A stretch of DNA of 64,000 nucleotides, taken from CAVYXF01 sp963772335 (GTDB taxonomy: Bacteria; Pseudomonadota; Alphaproteobacteria; Rhizobiales; Rhodomicrobiaceae). Of this stretch, positions 7,048-15,814 are shown one piece after another. The notes below the pieces were generated by a model. That model worked only from the letters and a program-made list of their open reading frames with translations. It was not told the DNA's origin and did no database searches. The stretch spans positions 558,001 to 622,000 of the forward strand of contig CAVYXF010000008.1 in NCBI GenBank assembly GCA_963772335.1. Reading direction: 5' to 3'. Position 1 is the stretch's first letter, and every line of letters starts with the position of its first letter. A program made the translations under genes and the position numbers.

Positions 7048-8643
7048 TCAGTGATCGTTTTCCTGTTTCGCCGCCTCGGTGACGCCTGCTTCAGTCGTGA
7101 TCATCATGCCGGCGACGGAGGCCGCATCCTGGAGGGCAATTCGCACGACCTTGGCAGGATCGATAATGCCTGCCTCGATCATATCGACATATTGATCGGC
7201 CTGCGCGTCGTATCCGAAAGTCTCCGACGTCTCGTCTATCACCCTGCCGATCACGATCGATCCTTCCACGCCGGCGTTTTCCGCAATCTGGCGAATGGGC
7301 GATTGCAGCGCCTTGCGCACGATGCCGATGCCCGCGTTCTGATCCTCATTGTCGCCCTTGACGGTAATCGTCCTGGCGGCCCTCAGCAGCATCACGCCGC
7401 CGCCCGGCACGATGCCTTCTTCGATCGCAGCGCGAGTGGCGTTCAGCGCATCATCGACACGGTCCTTGCGCTCCTTGACCTCGACTTCCGTGGCGCCGCC
7501 GACCTTGATGACCGCGACGCCGCCGGCGAGTTTCGCCATCCGCTCCTGCAGCTTCTCCTTATCGTAGTCCGAGGTGGTCTCCTCGATTTGCGCCTTGATC
7601 TGCTGGATGCGCGCCTCGATGTTCGTCTTCTCGCCCGCGCCGTCGATGATCGTCGTGTGATCCTTGGTAATGGAGACGCGCTTGGCTTTCCCGAGCATCG
7701 CGAGCGTCACGTTCTCGAGCTTGATGCCGACATCTTCGGAAATGGTCTCGCCGGCGGTCAACGTCGCGATGTCTTCCAGCATGGCCTTGCGGCGATCGCC
7801 GAAGCCCGGCGCCTTGACCGCGGCCACCTTCAGGCCGCCCCGCAATTTGTTGACGACGAGCGTTGCCAGCGCCTCGCCCTCGACTTCCTCCGCGATGATG
7901 AGCAACGGCTTGCCGCTTCCGACGACCGCCTCGAGCACGGGCAGAAGCTGTTGCAGGCTGGCAATCTTTTTCTCGTGGATCAGGATATAAGGATCTTCCA
8001 GCTCGGCGATCATCTTGTCGGCATTGGTGACAAAATAGGCCGAGAGATAGCCGCGGTCGAACTGCATTCCCTCGACCACATCCAATTCGCTTTCCAGTCC
8101 CTTGGCTTCTTCGACCGTGATCACCCCGGTGTTGCCGACCTTCTGCATGGCCTCGGCGATCATCTCGCCAATCGTGGGATCGCCATTAGCCGCCACGGTG
8201 GAAACCTGAGCGATCGCACTGGAATCCTTGATCTTTTTTGACCTGGCTTTAATTTCCGCAACAACTTGCGCCACGGCCTTGTCGATACCGCGCTTCAGGT
8301 CCATCGGGTTCATGCCCGCGGCGACCGCCTTCAAGCCCTCGCGCAGGATCGCCTGGGCGAGGACCGTGGCCGTCGTCGTTCCGTCGCCGGCCATGTCGTT
8401 GGTCTTCTGGGCGACATCGCGCACCAACTGCGCGCCCATATTCTCGAACCGGTCCTCGAGTTCGATTTCCTTGGCGACCGCAACGCCGTCCTTGGTGGTT
8501 CGTGGCGCGCCATACGACTTGTCCAGGATAACGTTGCGGCCCTTGGGGCCGAGCGTGATCTTCACCGCATTGGCGAGAATATCGACGCCGCGCATCATGC
8601 GCTCGCGGGCGTCAGTGGAAAAGCGGACCGCCTTGGCAACCAT
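7048..8643 (-). CDS. groEL: Chaperonin GroEL, orphan copy without GroES
   Basis: A 531-aa 60-kDa chaperonin subunit, starting at the ATG at 8643 behind a GGGAG site. Family motifs are present: ITLGPKGRNV near residue 30, the nucleotide-binding DGTTTATVLA near 87, an apical domain with GRNV-type and LLIIAEEVEGEAL segments, and GGGVMLLRA in the second equatorial half. It ends EAAKQENDH, lacking the GGM-rich C-terminal tail normal for housekeeping GroEL. No groES lies on either side. Rhizobia often carry several groEL copies, some specialised or stress-induced; this looks like an accessory one that would have to borrow GroES from elsewhere. All core ATPase segments look intact. Confidence 0.95.
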   Translation of the reverse strand: MVAKAVRFSTDARERMMRGVDILANAVKITLGPKGRNVILDKSYGAPRTTKDGVAVAKEIELEDRFENMGAQLVRDVAQKTNDMAGDGTTTATVLAQAILREGLKAVAAGMNPMDLKRGIDKAVAQVVAEIKARSKKIKDSSAIAQVSTVAANGDPTIGEMIAEAMQKVGNTGVITVEEAKGLESELDVVEGMQFDRGYLSAYFVTNADKMIAELEDPYILIHEKKIASLQQLLPVLEAVVGSGKPLLIIAEEVEGEALATLVVNKLRGGLKVAAVKAPGFGDRRKAMLEDIATLTAGETISEDVGIKLENVTLAMLGKAKRVSITKDHTTIIDGAGEKTNIEARIQQIKAQIEETTSDYDKEKLQERMAKLAGGVAVIKVGGATEVEVKERKDRVDDALNATRAAIEEGIVPGGGVMLLRAARTITVKGDNEDQNAGIGIVRKALQSPIRQIAENAGVEGSIVIGRVIDETSETFGYDAQADQYVDMIEAGIIDPAKVVRIALQDAASVAGMMITTEAGVTEAAKQENDH

Positions 8644-8890
8644 TTTCAGTCTCCCTTGAATGTCTATGCGAAGCGTGTTCAGCGAACCGGCGGAAGCCTT
8701 TCGGGCTCTCCGCAAACCGGACCCCATGGATCCGGCTCCAACGCCGTTCGACCAGCGCACCGGCGTGAGCGGCTGGCTATTTTGCGGACGGGCGATTCTC
8801 GGCGCGATGCCGCGATATTATCTGTTCAGGCTCGATGCCGCGCAAGCCGGCGGGCCGCCAAGAGAGAAACGCCAGCGAGGCAAGCCACGC

Positions 8891-9154
8891 TCAAAGGTCG
8901 TCGGCGGAAAGTTCGCAATAGCGCTTCGATGCCTTGTTATACACGCGGCGCGCGGCATTCCTGATGTTGGTCCGGTTGGTGTCGAAAACGGCCAGTGCAA
9001 CGTCTTCGCTGAACTCTTGCAGCCCGGTGAGGCGATGCAGCGCCGTTTTATCCAACCGGAATGCAACCTCGAACATCACGTCGTGCCCCCAGAAGCTAAG
9101 CGTCTTTCGCTCGGCATCGAAGCTGCGGCAGTTATTTAGGAAGTCGAGGGCCAT
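8891..9154 (-). CDS. DUF1488 family protein, 87 aa
   Basis: The ATG at 9154 is preceded by GAGGAG at about 5 nt. The sequence pattern S(F)DAxRKTLSFWGHDxxFEVxFxLDxxAL...VFDxNRTNIRxAARRVYxK matches DUF1488, a small alphaproteobacterial family of unknown function. It is soluble with no signal peptide. It is followed, on the same strand, by no further gene before the orphan GroEL, and is preceded by the small gene 9227-9448, with which it could be cotranscribed (73-bp gap). Confidence 0.85.
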   Translation of the reverse strand: MALDFLNNCRSFDAERKTLSFWGHDVMFEVAFRLDKTALHRLTGLQEFSEDVALAVFDTNRTNIRNAARRVYNKASKRYCELSADDL

Positions 9155-9226
9155 GACGTCTCCTCGCGGATCGGTGGGCACAAAAGATGCGCGTGCAGTC
9201 GCAGGTCAAGCGCGGCCTGCCCGCCC

Positions 9227-9448
9227 TCATCGTTTGAACGCGGTGTCCGACGCGGGAATGGTTGTGAGCGACAGAGCGGATTCGGGGACGGCTCTATCGA
9301 AGGCTTCAGCGCTACCGCGAACACGGTAGCTGCGCATGGTATGAGCGTGGTCCTTCGGCATGACCTTGACGATTTTGCATTGGATCGGCGTTTGCGAGAA
9401 CGCACCGGTGTAGGTGACCATATCGCCGACGGAAAAGACTTCGGTCAT
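9227..9448 (-). CDS. Hypothetical protein, 73 aa
   Basis: I chose the ATG at 9448 because an AGGA site lies about 9 nt upstream; the upstream in-frame extension has no such site. The protein reads as a small beta-barrel type: VFSVGDMVTYTGAF, then QCKIVKVMPKDHAHTMRSYRVRGSAEAFDRAVPESAL. The opening 'F-x-V-G-D-x-V' and a later 'YRVRG' are typical of SH3-like small folds, which is an inference. No known family is recognised. It is probably transcribed toward the DUF1488 gene. Confidence 0.65.
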   Translation of the reverse strand: MTEVFSVGDMVTYTGAFSQTPIQCKIVKVMPKDHAHTMRSYRVRGSAEAFDRAVPESALSLTTIPASDTAFKR

Positions 9449-10238
9449 CGGATGTTTTCCTATGGGTGGCAAAGGCGTTGGTTGCTCGCTCCACTCCTGA
9501 TATTCTTCAGGCTGCCGGAAGCATGATGCGAAAGGTCTAATGTTTTTCCCCGGCGCATTTGTATATGATATCAGAAATAAAAAATAATGAGTCCTCAATA
9601 AAATTATTTTGCCCTGATATCCCAATCAGTGGATATATTTAAATCGGAGAGATAAATATGAGACAAAATCTCCCGGGCATTTTCAGAAATGATTGCGGAT
9701 TTTGCTTCGATCTGGCCAGCGCGCAAACCGATCATGGAGCCGCCCGCTCCAAGAGCGGCCACAGGGCCATCACCGGCCAGCCTCTGGATATGCTTAAAGT
9801 GATAACAGCACCTTGAGCGCACCTGGAAATTGTAGGTGCCACTGATCAGGTCATTTTGATCTCATGATCATGAGATTTGCAGTAAGGCCCCGAATATCGC
9901 TTAGACCAAACGATTGCTTTGCATTTTATTTAAGCTGCATCAATTCGAAGGTTGCTTGGATGTCGGTAGCCCCGCTACCAAGAAGACCGTTATGATTGAG
10001 ATAATCATCTTCTGAGACTAGAGACGCCCGCGGTTATTGTTGGCAGTACAGGCACTCGCCCGCCTGCTCCCCCGTCCCAAAGTGGCGGCAAAGGCGTTTG
10101 CAAACGATATAGATCGCTATGTTGCGAAGATGGCAGGGTGTCAGACATTGCCATCTCGATGCTATGTTGCTTCGCCATATGACACTGCTCTGGCATACTG
10201 GGGAGCCAGCAAAGTCGGATGGCAATCGTTGCTGATAG
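9449..10238. other. Gene-poor stretch
   Basis: About 0.8 kb, AT-rich around 9540-9660 and 9840-10000, with no gene I can support. A 72-codon frame at 9604-9822 on the minus strand lacks a clear ribosome binding site and family match. The promoter of the leftward genes 9448/9154 should lie just right of 9449. Confidence 0.4.
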
Positions 10239-10397
10239 GACGTCAGGCATGCCTGGCGTGATCGCTACAAAGCCTGGCAACCGGCCGAGAAGGTCAGCGA
10301 TGACTCAGATGCAACGCTGATGGCAGCAATCCAGATCGCAGTTGGCCGCTATCGCAACCATGTGAGAGCGAATAAGCTGGACGCACCGAGCGAATAA
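10239..10397 (+). pseudogene. Possible 3' remnant of a small gene
   Basis: The frame ending at TAA 10395-10397 reads AWRDRYKAWQPAEKVSDDSD...QIAVGRYRNHVRANKLDAPSE, a plausible protein composition, but it is closed upstream by TGA and TAG near 10230 and has no start codon with a ribosome binding site. It may be the surviving end of a decayed gene. It lies just upstream of the transglutaminase gene. Identity unknown. Confidence 0.3.
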
Positions 10398-10455
10398 ACC
10401 GACTGTGCAAGCTCGAATTCAGTCCAAAGACACTGCCGGCGCCGTCGGCGGAAAT

Positions 10456-11331
10456 ATGACAGATCCCGTGATCACATTGCGTATTCGTCACCGAACAACC
10501 TATGACTACCGTCATCCGGTGGCGCTGCTGCCACATCGCCTGATGCTTCGTCCGCGAGAAAGCCGCGAACTTCGCCTCATCTCGGCCAACCTGTCCATCT
10601 CACCGCACGCCAGAATGACTTGGGCTCATGACGTTTTTGGCAACGCCGTCGCCACGGCGGAGTTTCACGACCGCACGCAGAAGCTGGTGATCGAAAGCAG
10701 CGCCGAGGTCCAACTGGACGCGGCCGACTGGCCCGTATTCGACATCGCCGCCTCCGCTATTTTCTACCCCTTCCAATACTCGGAAGATGAGATCACCGAC
10801 CTTGGCGCACTGAGGGTCCAGGGATATCCTGATCTGCAGGAGCGACTGCGAAGCTGGGCGCGCTCTTTCATTTCTAGCGAGCCGACCGATACGCTATCGT
10901 TGTTGAAGGATTTGAGCGTCGGCGTGTCGCAAGCCATACAATATCAAAGCCGGGAGGATGAAGGCACTCAGTCCCCCACCGCAACGCTCGATCGCGGCTG
11001 GGGCTCCTGCCGGGACTTCGCCGTTCTTTTGGCAGAAGCCGCGCGCAGTCTAGGATTTGGGGCAAGGATCGTCACGGGCTACCTCTACAACTCGAATAAC
11101 ACCCTCGTCGGTCCGAACGGGTCCGGCTCAACGCACGCCTGGACGGAGATCTTCGTTCCAGGGGCCGGTTGGATCGCCTTCGATCCAACAAATCGAAGCG
11201 TCGGCGGATCAAATCTGATCCCGTTGGCAGTGGTGCGTGACATTCGGCAAGCGGTGCCGGTCGCCGGGAGCTTCATCGGCTCAAGCGACGCTTTTACTGG
11301 CATGTCGGTGGAGGTGCTTGTTACCACCTGA
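10456..11331 (+). CDS. Transglutaminase-like cysteine protease family protein
   Basis: A 291-aa protein starting at the ATG at 10456 (MTDPVITLRIRHRTTYDY). The N-terminal half is the bacterial transglutaminase N-domain (beta-rich; PHRLMLRPRESRELRL). The C-terminal half has the papain-like triad: Cys in GWGSCRDFA (about residue 186), His in STHAWTE (about 228) and Asp in AFDPTN (about 243). Bacterial members of this family usually act as peptidases or peptide-modifying enzymes; the substrate is unknown. There is no signal peptide, so it should be cytoplasmic. It ends PVAGSFIGSSDAFTGMSVE plus a few residues, a stretch duplicated as a relic at 3854-3925. Confidence 0.9.
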   Translation: MTDPVITLRIRHRTTYDYRHPVALLPHRLMLRPRESRELRLISANLSISPHARMTWAHDVFGNAVATAEFHDRTQKLVIESSAEVQLDAADWPVFDIAASAIFYPFQYSEDEITDLGALRVQGYPDLQERLRSWARSFISSEPTDTLSLLKDLSVGVSQAIQYQSREDEGTQSPTATLDRGWGSCRDFAVLLAEAARSLGFGARIVTGYLYNSNNTLVGPNGSGSTHAWTEIFVPGAGWIAFDPTNRSVGGSNLIPLAVVRDIRQAVPVAGSFIGSSDAFTGMSVEVLVTT

Positions 11332-11675
11332 CGTCCGGGTTCTCGCGGATGGCACCGGAATCCAGCGATGATAAACCGCACGACCAAGCAAGCCGGCTCT
11401 AGCGACTAGGGACACCGTGCTCGATACGGGTGACCCTTCGCGCGGCTTATCGGAAATACCGGAAGCAGAGAGAACCTGTCATAGCAGTGATTTTCATTCG
11501 AAGACCGGGCTTCAGGCAAAGAAAAATGATACGCTAAAAAATAAATACTGAAATTATTGTAATTATTCGAATTGACATCCAAGTAAATGATGAGGGCGTT
11601 CAATAAACAGCATGGGGCGAGCGCTACCGCGCTGTTTGTACGGTCTTTGACCGTGCGCTCTCCAGAAGGAATGGC
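11332..11675. other. AT-rich spacer
   Basis: No gene is supported. The right half (11480-11600) is notably AT-rich and lies upstream of the second CsbD-like copy, so it may carry that gene's promoter. No convincing promoter boxes could be picked. Confidence 0.4.
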
Positions 11676-11895
11676 ATGTTCGGATCTCAGGGTGGCGAAA
11701 GCGCCGAGACGGTATTACGCAAGAAGGGTTATCGAAAGGACGCTCAGCAGCGATGGACCTTCCTCACTCATTTACGATCTCTCGACGATTAAGAACGAGG
11801 CCCAGCTCCGCTCCATGGTCAAGGGACGGTCGGGCATCACCGAGGCCCAGGTCACGACTGACGTTCAGGCCTGGATGGAGGGCAAGCAGTTCTGA
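11676..11895 (+). pseudogene. CsbD-like gene, copy B, frameshifted
   Basis: This is the inverted second copy of the gene at 1924-2142, with the same start region (ATG here, GTG there) and the same last 36 codons. Near 11770 it reads ACTCATTTACG where copy A has ACTCATTACG. The extra T ends the frame at TAA 11790-11792 after 38 codons (...TFLTHLRSLDD). The downstream half stays open in another frame to TGA 11893-11895. It is probably inactive unless the extra T is a sequencing error. Confidence 0.75.
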
Positions 11896-11968
11896 ATGAG
11901 ATTTGAGGGCGTGGCGAATTGCACCTGCGAACGTCCGATCCTCGATGTCACCGAATGGAGATCATCCC

Positions 11969-12289
11969 ATGCATTCGCAGCGCCACAGACGTTTGCTCAA
12001 GCACCTTGGCAGTCTCTACGGTAGCGGAATGCTATTGGACGGGACGGGCGGGCAGAGCTACGGCGCCGTCGCTTACGAGATCGACGGCTATTTCGATCAG
12101 GTGACCCGTTCGGGCAATGGCCGGATTGAAGGCGGGGCTAGCGTGCTCAGCCAGGCGTTCCACGCCGGTCCGGCACGCATCGCATTGGCAGATGGCCAGT
12201 GCATCGAGGTTGTGCTCGACGACCCGCATGATGATGCGGTTGCCGAGATTACCATTCGAGGCCAGCTGCCGGAATTCGGGCGAGCCTAA
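11969..12289 (+). CDS. Hypothetical protein, 106 aa, copy B
   Basis: Same length and start context as copy A at 1530-1850 (GGAGA about 9 nt upstream; MHSQRHRRLLKHLGSLYGSG). The first 80 or so residues are nearly identical to copy A; after ALADGQ the two differ at roughly half the positions (CIEVVLDDPHDDAVAEITIRG here against IVDIVLDDPHDDAAVEITLSG). Acidic and hydrophobic positions are conserved across the difference, which suggests both versions have been under protein-level selection. It is followed after 1 nt by the WENEGGA-type gene at 12291, suggesting translational coupling. Function unknown. Confidence 0.75.
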   Translation: MHSQRHRRLLKHLGSLYGSGMLLDGTGGQSYGAVAYEIDGYFDQVTRSGNGRIEGGASVLSQAFHAGPARIALADGQCIEVVLDDPHDDAVAEITIRGQLPEFGRA

Positions 12290-12290
12290 T

Positions 12291-12467
12291 ATGGACAATC
12301 GTAGAGACATTAAGACCTCCCTCATGGCAGCAATAAATCAATGGGAAAATGAGGGTGGTGCGCTAGGGCGGATGGAAAGCAATCCTCTTCGGCGAAAGCC
12401 TCTTACGCGCGTGCGATTTGACTTTAAGCGCCTTCTTTCCTCGATTCCGTCGCAGCTTCCCCGTTAA
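12291..12467 (+). CDS. WENEGGA-family small protein, 58 aa
   Basis: The start ATG lies 1 nt after the preceding stop codon. The product is MDNRRDIKTSLMAAINQWEN followed by EGGALGRMESNPLRRK and a basic tail. The core I(N/T)xWENEGGA recurs in proteins at 17076-17303 and 18455-18655 and in a relic at 14264-14429, all within this window. No membrane segment here, unlike the 18455 member, which has one at its C-terminus. The shared acidic Trp-containing core with variable tails suggests a binding motif, but this is an inference. Family identity beyond this window is unknown to me. Confidence 0.65.
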   Translation: MDNRRDIKTSLMAAINQWENEGGALGRMESNPLRRKPLTRVRFDFKRLLSSIPSQLPR

Positions 12468-12482
12468 ATAAAGGAAATCCAA

Positions 12483-12692
12483 ATGCCGGTAGGTCTAGTT
12501 AAGTTTTTCAACGGGAAACAGGGGTTTGGCGCTATCGCGCAAGCGGGTGGCGGACCCGACGTGTTTGTGCATGTTACCGCAGTGGAGCGGGCGGGCCTTG
12601 GCGGCCTTGTTACAGGCCAAAGTGTTGCGTTCGATATCGTATCAGATAAAGAGTCCGGCAGTTCCGCTGCCACAAATCTCCGGATCTCATGA
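12483..12692 (+). CDS. Cold-shock domain protein, 69 aa, variant RNP1
   Basis: A CspA-type single-domain protein with an AAAGGA site upstream. It opens GLVKFFNGKQGFGAIAQ: RNP1, normally KGFGFI, reads QGFGAI, with Ala in place of an aromatic residue that stacks on nucleic acid. RNP2 is VFVHV, close to the usual VFVHF/Y. The later part (VERAGLGGLVTGQSVAFDIV) matches the family. It should bind single-stranded RNA or DNA, perhaps more weakly than housekeeping CSPs. It lies 15 nt after the WENEGGA gene, so the 11969-12692 genes may form one transcript. A 3' relic of a sister gene is at 6820-6873. Confidence 0.85.
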   Translation: MPVGLVKFFNGKQGFGAIAQAGGGPDVFVHVTAVERAGLGGLVTGQSVAFDIVSDKESGSSAATNLRIS

Positions 12693-13329
12693 TGGTTTTG
12701 AACTAGGTGGGAGCACTCGCTTAAATGCCGCTGCCGTCCCCCAGCAAGAGTGTGATTGTGGCCCCAGCGCCATAGCCAGCCTCGAGGCAAATGTCTCTTC
12801 ACACCGCGCGACGGAGCCCATTGGCGCTCACGCCAGTGCCGATTACGGTGCGGTAACTAGCCCATAAATTAGGTGCCGCGATAGCGACGACCAGGCAATA
12901 TCGCTCCGATCACGGTTACGGTCGTGCCGATGGACGCGTGATCCGGCTGCCCCATCATCATATGAACAAAGAAGCCTCTCGATTGAGCCAGGATGCCGGC
13001 AACGAGGTGCTGCGCACGCAGTGTGCTTGACCATGGGAGAAAAAGATGATCCGGCGCAAGCGAGCAGAATCTTCCGTTTGCTTCCGCGGAAATATCCTGA
13101 GCATGTCCGCCTGCCAGTGCCGATGCCCACGCCCGGGGAGATCCACATATTCCGCGTGGCGCGACAGTCATCTCCGTAGTCGACTACTCCAAGGGGCCTC
13201 GACACCCCACAGATCTTGTCGTCACACGCGCGTTCGAAATTCCTCACGCGCGCGTTAGATAGATCCTCACGCGCGCGTTAGATAAATCGCTTCGCACCGA
13301 TTGACGCAGTACGGTTTCGTCGAATCGCG
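12693..13329. other. Gene-free stretch
   Basis: About 640 bp with only shadow frames. It contains a 21-bp direct repeat at 13241-13284 (listed separately). No hairpin with T-tract follows the cold-shock gene. The right end is the 3' side of the minus-strand gene at 13330. Confidence 0.45.
13241..13284. repeat. 21-bp tandem repeat, two copies
   Basis: TCCTCACGCGCGCGTTAGAT plus A occurs at 13241-13261 and again at 13264-13284, separated by GA. It contains the self-complementary CGCGCGCG-type core. The role is unknown; it lies about 45 bp beyond the 3' end of the gene on the minus strand. Confidence 0.7.
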
Positions 13330-13701
13330 TCACTTAAGGTCGGCGGCCTTTTGTGCGAGCACCAGCTTGGTGCAAGCATCGACGAGAGCAGAACTCGGAT
13401 AAGTCTCGCCTTGGAGCGTGACGAACTCTTTGGGGAATTCGTCGTTGCGCTTCCAGGAGTCGACCTTCGCGAGGGCAATCTTTTTGGCAGCGGCATCGGG
13501 AAGCGCTGCGAACTTTGCCGCGCATTCCGGTGCCAATGCGGCGACGACGGCGGTCTGTGAGCGCTGGTTCGCCAGCTTGTCGGCAGTACTAGCGAGTGTC
13601 CAGCCACCCCATTGGAAGCCAATGACCATCGTGGCGACAGCGCCGACGGCTATTCCTTGTAGGAGACGGGTGAGCGACTCGCCCTGCAGAAATTTCATCA
13701 T
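13330..13701 (-). CDS. Membrane-anchored hypothetical protein, 123 aa
   Basis: The protein starts MMKFLQGESLTRLLQGIAVG, followed by a hydrophobic segment (AVGAVATMVIGFQWGGWTL, about residues 18-37), and then a soluble domain with two cysteines (PECAAKF and DACTKL). A weak AAAGG site lies about 11 nt upstream. The layout is one N-terminal membrane anchor with a small periplasmic domain. Similar proteins are common, uncharacterised, in Hyphomicrobiales, in my recollection. No enzymatic motif is visible. Confidence 0.75.
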   Translation of the reverse strand: MMKFLQGESLTRLLQGIAVGAVATMVIGFQWGGWTLASTADKLANQRSQTAVVAALAPECAAKFAALPDAAAKKIALAKVDSWKRNDEFPKEFVTLQGETYPSSALVDACTKLVLAQKAADLK

Positions 13702-14263
13702 GACTCGAAAGCCTTTCGATTAAAGGACGCGCGCCGCAAGCGTAAGCGGCGCGCGACGTGTATAAAGCGGATGATGATCGCATCCGCGAACACGAGGGTA
13801 AGTCAATTTTCAGACTGAAAGTGTGCCAACCGATGGCACCATCACTGCCGCTGTCGCCGCAACGAAGACTTCGGTGTGTCGCCGTTTTTGGGCAGCTCTT
13901 CTTGGGCAGTTCTAGGACGAATCGTTGCTCGCCTCTGCATTACATGGAGTGCCGAACGCAAAACACAATAGAGAATTGAGATTTATTTTCTGGTGCACGT
14001 AGCCCACTGGAAAGTACATACTTTTCGATATTCTTACAGGGGCGAGGCGAAGCAATAACGGTCGGGCGTGTCAGCCACGAGGCTCTTCTTTTGTCGTATT
14101 AGGTAGGGAAACGCGGTCGGCGGGGTACTCTTCGTCCTTGTGATCATGCAGCAAACGAGCAATCCGACCTCTTAGCTGCGTGTAGATCAATAAAATAACT
14201 TGGATCAGACGTTTTATTTGCTCGATAAATCGTATTGTTGTATTTATGTTATAAATATTGGCA
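13702..14263. other. Gene-free stretch
   Basis: Nothing supportable. It includes the promoter region of the minus-strand gene ending at 13701, with a palindromic GCGCGCCGC...GCGGCGCGC segment near 13727-13755, and AT-rich DNA toward 14260. Confidence 0.4.
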
Positions 14264-14429
14264 AATTTAGAGACATTAAGACCTCCATCATTACAGCAAT
14301 AGGTTAGTGCGAAAATGAAGGTGGCGCGCCAGGGCGCCCTGAAAACGATCTGCATCGAAGAATATACTACGATTGTGCCATTTGATTTTAAGCGCCTTCT
14401 TTCCCCAATTCCATCGAAACTCCCCCTCT
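14264..14429 (+). pseudogene. Relic of a WENEGGA-family gene
   Basis: Aligned with 12291-12467 it keeps RDIKTS...TAI..CENEGGAPGRPEN and the 3' DNA segment GATTTTAAGCGCCTTCTTTC. It has lost the start codon, has an in-frame TAG just before the core, and the Trp codon has become TGC (Cys). It is therefore a decayed copy. DNA similarity is visible over about 165 nt. Confidence 0.65.
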
Positions 14430-15384
14430 AGTAATGCGCCTCTGTGTATTATTTCCGTGTACTATAGTGAATGGTTCTTGACTTCGCCATCGCAAAGGTG
14501 CAACCTCTGGTGTATCGAACGTGAATTGACGTCCTTCCCTGTTTCGCTTTGGTGCGGATTCCCGTCTTCCTTTGCAGAGACGTCGAACAAGGGTTGGACC
14601 ACGGAGTACCGCAAGCGCGACGCGCATTACCCTGTCAAGACGCAGGCTCGTGCCACACGCTGAAGAGCGGCGAACCCCGCATTGTCACGGCTCGATTGGA
14701 GACGCTGAGCTACTACCGGCTGCCGCTCGCGCATCACGAAGTGGCTCGAGGCCACGCGCTATCTCAACATGGACAACCTCAGCGAGCACAAGAAACAGCT
14801 GTTGAGGCAGGCGGCATGAGTGGCCCCGACTTGCCCGAGCATCGCGCCGTGCTCGCGGCCGTCAACACCGCTGCGCGCCGCTATCGCGGGGGCCTGCGGC
14901 CCATGTTGACCGCCGCTGCGCAAGGCGCATACTCAGAGTTAGGCCGGGGCGGAAAAACGCCGCCCAGCCGAACTGAAAAACATCATCGCAGAAGTGGCCC
15001 GATCATTTTGCTGAACTTGACGCACATAACTGATGCCGGCCGTGACGGACGCAGCCACGCTCACCGGGCCGGCGTCCGCAACCCTTCATGAGAACGGACA
15101 TTGGCCAAGGCCGCTACTTCAGCATCGGCCCAGGATCGGCGGCATGTAATAGCCCGCGTACTGTCGGATCGAACTCACGATAGGGCGGCCGAACTCAGAC
15201 CGGTCCTGGCCGTTGCGGGATTTTGAGCAGTTGTAGCCCGAGGCGTATCCGACCGGTTTCCGGCGCGCCGACGCCAGGTCGCAGGACAGACCGTCAGCGG
15301 CAGGGGGCGATTTGGAGCGGTTCTCCCCGGTATCGGCGAGCGTTAAGCTACACCGCTGTACACCCACAAGGATGGAGACCTGCT
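14430..15384. other. Decayed coding-like DNA, no intact gene
   Basis: Several short protein-like stretches lie in different plus-strand frames: one ending LEATRYLNMDNLSEHKKQLL near 14810, one at 14816-14945 (MSGPDLPEHRAVLAAVNTAA...), and one ending AELKNIIAEVARSFC near 15014. On the minus strand 15119-15367 holds a Cys-containing frame. None has both a good start and a consistent frame, so I read this as gene remnants. Confidence 0.35.
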
Positions 15385-15628
15385 ATGGCGCAGATTTTTA
15401 TTCACCATTCTCATCCGGATAACACGGAAGATCCCGTGACCGGCTTCACCTTCACGATTGAATACACTGACGGGAAGCGCGTCAGATTCGCCGATCTGCC
15501 GAATTCCGCCAAGCTCCGATGCCAACGCGCTTGGTGCATTTCGCCAGGAGCTCAGGCGGCTGGCGAACGCGATCCTGGACGTGGCCGATTCAGGTCAAGA
15601 TATCAATTGGGATATTCCTCCTGGTTGA
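15385..15628 (+). pseudogene. Copy B of the 3513 gene, frameshifted
   Basis: It begins MAQIFIHHSHPDNTEDPVTG with a GGAG site upstream and matches the protein at 3513-3818 closely (GFxFTIEYxxGKxVRFADLP). After CTGCCG an extra base appears relative to copy A, and the homologous continuation SSDANALGAFRQELRRLANA runs in the next frame to TGA 15626-15628. The 244-nt length (3n+1) fits a single insertion. The in-frame tail stays close to copy A up to DINW and then stops, which suggests the native protein was about 80 aa. Confidence 0.7.
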
Positions 15629-15814
15629 TGTCGATGCAGGCGGTCGCGCGCGCGTCAGGTGCGTTGGCTCTCCTGATTCGGGGCTCAAGCTATCGACAGA
15701 TATACGGAGATGCAGCGCGGCGCGCACCAACCCGTTCTCCCGCCGTGATGTCGGCGACCATGCATGAGAGGTGATAGAGCCAAACCCTCTGGACGTTCAC
15801 CGCACCCGCCGGTG

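Noticed and set aside
6997..8241. 414-codon plus-strand frame opposite groEL
   Set aside because: Pure antisense shadow of groEL; composition is His/Arg/Asp-rich as expected for the opposite strand of GC-rich coding DNA.
9604..9822. 72-codon minus-strand frame
   Set aside because: Open and AT-rich at its end, but no ribosome binding site, no similarity to other small proteins in the window and no known motif.
12843..13247. 134-codon minus-strand frame after the cold-shock gene
   Set aside because: No start signal and low-complexity Arg/Ser/Cys composition typical of non-coding frames.
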